The notes under the pieces were generated by a model that was not told the DNA's origin, did not search any database, and saw nothing but the letters and a program-made list of their open reading frames with translations. A program made the position numbers and the translations under genes. 33,453 nucleotides of DNA, taken from Nocardia aobensis NBRC 100429 (GTDB lineage: Bacteria > Actinomycetota > Actinomycetes > Mycobacteriales > Mycobacteriaceae). Where the stretch lies: positions 1 through 33,453 of the forward strand of contig NZ_BAFQ01000284.1 in the NCBI RefSeq assembly GCF_000308375.1, in the 5' to 3' direction. This document shows, in pieces, positions 31,245 through 33,453 of this stretch. Positions within the stretch are counted from its first letter, which is position 1; every line of letters starts with the position of its first letter.

Positions 31245-31302
31245 CCTGTCGCGCAATTCGTCCGGATCCATCGATCGAAGCACGGGCGAATCGCGCGACA
31301 GG
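31245..31302. terminator. Bidirectional terminator: long inverted repeat between convergent genes
   Basis: CCTGTCGCGCAATTCG (31245-31260) pairs with CGAATCGCGCGACAGG (31287-31302). There are 16 positions with a single G-T-type mismatch, around a 26-base loop. It fills the 88-base gap between the recombinase-like gene and the convergent secreted-protein gene. Flanking A-rich (GGAAAAG) and T-rich (GTTTCC) tracts give each direction a short U-run. Confidence 0.75.
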
Positions 31303-31318
31303 GTTTCCGCCGGCTGGA

Positions 31319-31789
31319 TCAGCTGCCGGTGATCGCCTCGTAATAGAAGAAGTGGTGGCCCTTCGCATCACAGGAGAAGCTGCCGTGAAAGCCGACCGCG
31401 CACGTCGATCCGGCGTGTGAGACCGCGGGGCCGGCGGTCGGCCCGGACCCGGCGCTCTGGCCGTACGTCGAGATATCGGGGTTGCCGCCGGGCAGGGTGT
31501 GCGGAGTCCCGGCATCGAACCCCGGATGCGCGGGCGCCCACGGCACGTCGATGACGACCTCGCGAACCGGGAAGGGAACCGGCACCGAAACGTTGGTGCC
31601 GAGCTGGATGGACATCCACGTCGGCGTGGCGAGGTCGCATCCCACGCTGCCGTCGTCGGCGATCGAGCAGTTCAAAGTCCCGGCGGAGAAGTACACCGGC
31701 CCGGGAGTGTCGGCGCCGGCCACGCCGCCGAACGCCAACGGCGCTGCCGCACCGGCCATCGCCAACGTCCGCACGATCCATCGTTTCAC
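31319..31789 (-). CDS. Secreted protein of unknown function with four cysteines
   Basis: 156 residues from GTG 31789, chosen because AAGGAGG sits directly upstream. A longer reading to 31843 would put non-signal sequence first. The N-terminus is a clear Sec signal peptide (VKRWIVRTLAMAGAAAPLAFGGVAGA) with likely cleavage after AGA. The mature part begins DTPGPVYFSAGTLNCSIADDGSVGCDLATP and ends FHGSFSCDAKGHHFFYYEAITGS. Its cysteines in LNC, VGC, STC and FSC could make two disulfides, and the two Cys pairs sit in similar G-x-hydrophobic-x-C contexts, suggesting an internal repeat. I recognise the general type of small exported proteins of nocardiae and mycobacteria but no named family. It is convergent with the preceding gene. 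Confidence 0.85.
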   Translation of the reverse strand: MKRWIVRTLAMAGAAAPLAFGGVAGADTPGPVYFSAGTLNCSIADDGSVGCDLATPTWMSIQLGTNVSVPVPFPVREVVIDVPWAPAHPGFDAGTPHTLPGGNPDISTYGQSAGSGPTAGPAVSHAGSTCAVGFHGSFSCDAKGHHFFYYEAITGS

Positions 31790-31877
31790 GCTGCCTCCTT
31801 CGGTGTGATGATGTCCCTGACATACCCATCGGCCAACCGCCACAACCCATTACGAGTCCGCGCGACATCCGGACCGG

Positions 31878-32573
31878 CTACCGGGCCGGGTCCACCAGCC
31901 TCAGGTACTCGTCGAGCCGGGCGGCGCCGGTCAGCAGATGGCGACTACGGGTGATCAGACGCTGCTGCCACGCCTCGAGAAATACCCTGAGCGCCGCCGC
32001 GCCGCCCGCCTCTCGCAACGACTCCAGAAACTGCGCGACCTGCGGCAGCAGGTAGCCCCCGCGGCGCAATTGCCTGGCGATCTCGGCGTCACGCACGCAG
32101 TCCGGGCCGTACCGGCGGTAGCCCGTCGCGGGGTCCCGGTCGGGGCGCAGGATGCCGTGGGTTTCCCAGGTGCGCAGGGTCGCCGGATGTACCCCGATCC
32201 GGCGCGCGAGTTCGCCCACGGTCATCGGCGGCCCGGGAACCGGTGGGGGCGCGGCGGACAGGCCGCTCAGGGCCGTCGCGACTTCGGTGCGAGTCCCGCG
32301 TTCGGTCAGTAGCGCGACATGTGCGGCGTCGATGAGCCGGTAGGCGGATTCGAGGTCGTCGCGATGGATCGCGCGCATGATCTCCGCGGCCTGCCGATGC
32401 CCGTGCCCGGCGCGAAGGGCGAGAAAGGCGCGCAGCGCCAGCGCGTGCCGCGGGGTGTAGCGGCGGTAACCGGTCTCGGTGCGCTCGGTCGGCGGCAGGA
32501 TGCCCGCATCGTCGTAATTGCGGATCGCCTGCGGGGACAATCCGTGTTCGCGGGCGAGATCGACGGGTCGCAG
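31878..32573 (-). CDS. Tandem-HTH MerR-family regulator (TioE-like), CTG start proposed
   Basis: 231 residues if begun at CTG 32573. The protein carries two MerR helix-turn-helix units. The first is VDLAREHGLSPQAIRNYDDAGILPP...GYRRYTP (about 4-45). The second is TVGELARRIGVHPATLRTWETHGILRP...GYRRYGP (about 118-160), followed by a helical QLRRGGYLLPQVAQFLESLR segment. This is the layout of TioE-type regulators. No ATG, GTG or TTG exists upstream of TTG 32540, and that TTG would delete the first recognition-helix scaffold. GGAGG lies 6 bases before CTG 32573, and an in-frame TAA stands two codons before it. No metal-binding cysteines follow the HTH units, so an organic ligand is likelier. It is divergent from the esterase gene, whose promoter region it probably controls. 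Confidence 0.88.
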   Translation of the reverse strand: MRPVDLAREHGLSPQAIRNYDDAGILPPTERTETGYRRYTPRHALALRAFLALRAGHGHRQAAEIMRAIHRDDLESAYRLIDAAHVALLTERGTRTEVATALSGLSAAPPPVPGPPMTVGELARRIGVHPATLRTWETHGILRPDRDPATGYRRYGPDCVRDAEIARQLRRGGYLLPQVAQFLESLREAGGAAALRVFLEAWQQRLITRSRHLLTGAARLDEYLRLVDPAR

Positions 32574-32579
32574 GATTTA

Positions 32580-32584
32580 CCTCC
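32580..32584 (-). promoter_or_regulatory. Ribosome binding site deciding the MerR-type start
   Basis: GGAGG on the minus strand is followed by TAAATC and then CTG. The only codons between the in-frame stop TAA (32579-32577) and the conserved protein are ATC and CTG, so initiation must use one of these or a much later TTG. Confidence 0.6.
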
Positions 32585-32639
32585 GTTTGAGACTTCGACC
32601 GGTGTTCTACCAGCTCATTTCCGCAGAAGCTTCACTCGA

Positions 32640-32663
32640 ACCTTCAACGATAGTGTCGAAGGT
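32640..32663. promoter_or_regulatory. MerR-type dyad ACCTTC-N12-GAAGGT in the divergent promoter
   Basis: Perfect 6-bp arms with a 12-base spacer lie between the MerR-type and esterase genes, 25 bases before the esterase ATG. Both the ACCTxC...GxAGGT form and the position overlapping TATTCGAT (a plausible -10 from 32663) match operators of MerR regulators, which sit between -35 and -10 and untwist the promoter when activated. Confidence 0.65.
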
Positions 32664-32687
32664 ATTCGATGCCGGAAAGGGGTATCC

Positions 32688-33453
32688 ATGTCCACTGCCA
32701 CCGCCCTGCGTGCCATCGGCCGCCCACTCGACGACCCGGCCAGCCTGGGCCGCACGCTCGACGAACTGCTCGCCGCGCGTCCCGAACCTCCGGCGCTGCT
32801 CGGGCTCGGCGAGCCGACGCACGGAATCGCGGCATTCCCGTTGCTGCGCAACGACATTCTGGCCCACCTCGTGGAGCGGGGATTCCGGTCGATCGCGCTG
32901 GAGATCGATCTCTTCGCCGCCACCCGCGTCGACGACTACATCCACGGCGCCACCGCGGATATCGACGAGGTCCTCGCCACCGGGTTCAGCCACGGCTTCG
33001 GCGCGGTCCCGGGCAACCGCGAACTCGTCGAATGGCTGCGGGCCTACAACGCCGGGCAGTCACCGCGAGACCGATTGCGCTGCTACGGTTTCGACGCGCC
33101 GGTGGAGATCTCCGCCGCGCCGAGTCCGCGCGACCCGCTCTCGGCGGTCGCCGGCTATCTGCCCGCGGCGCTGCGGCCGGAGTCGGCACGTGACCTCGAC
33201 GCCCTGCTCAGTGCCGATACCGAGTGGACGAACGAGGCGGCCATGTTCGATCCGGCCGCCTCGGTCGGCAATTCCGACCGTGCCCGTGCTCTGCGCGTCG
33301 TCGCCGACGACCTCGCCGGCGCGCTGCACCGCGCGGGTCCCGGTCTGCGACCGGCCGATCCGATCGGCTACGACCGGGCGGTCGCCCAGGCGCGCACCGC
33401 CCAGGGCCTGCTGCGCTACCACGCGGCCATGGCCACTCCGGCCGCCGATCGCC
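32688..33453 (+). CDS. Erythromycin-esterase-family hydrolase, truncated by window end
   Basis: ATG 32688 follows GGAAAGGGG; about 255 codons are present and the frame is open at the edge. The family's active-site pattern is visible: LLGLGEPTHGIAAFPLLRN with Glu42 and His45, then SIALEIDLFAATRVDDYIHG with Glu72, and later EWLRAYNAG and RLRCYGFDAP. The remaining conserved histidines of the family would lie beyond the window. Characterised Ere enzymes hydrolyse the macrolide lactone, but many family members have other, unknown ester substrates, so a resistance role is not established. Control by the divergent MerR-type gene is suggested by the dyad in the shared promoter. Confidence 0.92.
   Translation, partial: MSTATALRAIGRPLDDPASLGRTLDELLAARPEPPALLGLGEPTHGIAAFPLLRNDILAHLVERGFRSIALEIDLFAATRVDDYIHGATADIDEVLATGFSHGFGAVPGNRELVEWLRAYNAGQSPRDRLRCYGFDAPVEISAAPSPRDPLSAVAGYLPAALRPESARDLDALLSADTEWTNEAAMFDPAASVGNSDRARALRVVADDLAGALHRAGPGLRPADPIGYDRAVAQARTAQGLLRYHAAMATPAADR

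Noticed and set aside
30672..31343. Plus-strand open frame of 223 codons overlapping the recombinase-like gene
   Set aside because: It is in a different frame from the ATG 30898 gene, has no RBS, and its translation has no domain.
1..33453. CRISPR array, tRNA or rRNA genes, insertion sequences
   Set aside because: No regularly spaced repeats, no cloverleaf or rRNA-like sequence and no transposase motifs were seen on either strand by reading. Small RNAs cannot be excluded this way.

Overview
The window is high-GC actinomycete DNA. A complete mce lipid-import operon, an MmpL exporter, a type I polyketide synthase, a soluble acyl-ACP desaturase and many GTG/TTG starts point to a mycolic-acid-producing actinomycete, most likely Nocardia or a close relative. 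This is inference from gene content; no rRNA or other marker gene is present. I see no tRNA, rRNA, CRISPR array, insertion sequence or phage gene.

Layout. (1) 1-4567: the 5' part of a type I PKS (minus strand) diverges from an MmpL/RND lipid exporter across a 545-bp region rich in perfect palindromes. (2) 4704-7312: a HAD phosphatase, an AraC-type regulator and a PAS-ANTAR regulator, all plus strand. (3) 7379-10100: a 54-residue one-helix membrane protein, a degenerate ABC-type ATPase and a YhgE/Pip membrane protein. The last has lost an internal segment with a frameshift; its original C-terminus remains readable in another frame. (4) 10101-12410: an MFS exporter with an unusual tail of three carboxypeptidase-regulatory-like beta domains. 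Its stop codon abuts the YhgE stop. (5) 12611-13516: an aminoglycoside-phosphotransferase-fold protein with altered catalytic residues. (6) 13665-25523: the centrepiece, a tightly packed unit yrbEA-yrbEB-mceA-B-C-D-E-F-mas, followed by a double-hotdog thioesterase and an exported GH65 glycosidase. (7) 25756-27437: an MBL-fold hydrolase convergent with an acyl-ACP desaturase. (8) 27728-30424: a second MFS exporter with the same three-domain tail, divergent from the desaturase across an operator-bearing spacer. (9) 30898-33453: a small serine-recombinase-like protein, a secreted cysteine-containing protein, a tandem-HTH MerR (TioE-like) regulator that appears to start at CTG, and a divergent erythromycin-esterase-family gene truncated by the window end.

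How the genes may work together. The PKS/MmpL pair looks like synthesis and export of a cell-envelope lipid. In the mce unit, MceA-F would form the hydrophobic conduit and YrbEA/B the permease; the MceG-type ATPase is not in this window. The co-directional thioesterase and exported GH65 enzyme suggest import coupled to removal of a sugar headgroup and an acyl-CoA step, which is a hypothesis. The MerR/esterase pair has a dyad of MerR-operator form in its shared promoter and is probably a locally controlled hydrolase module.
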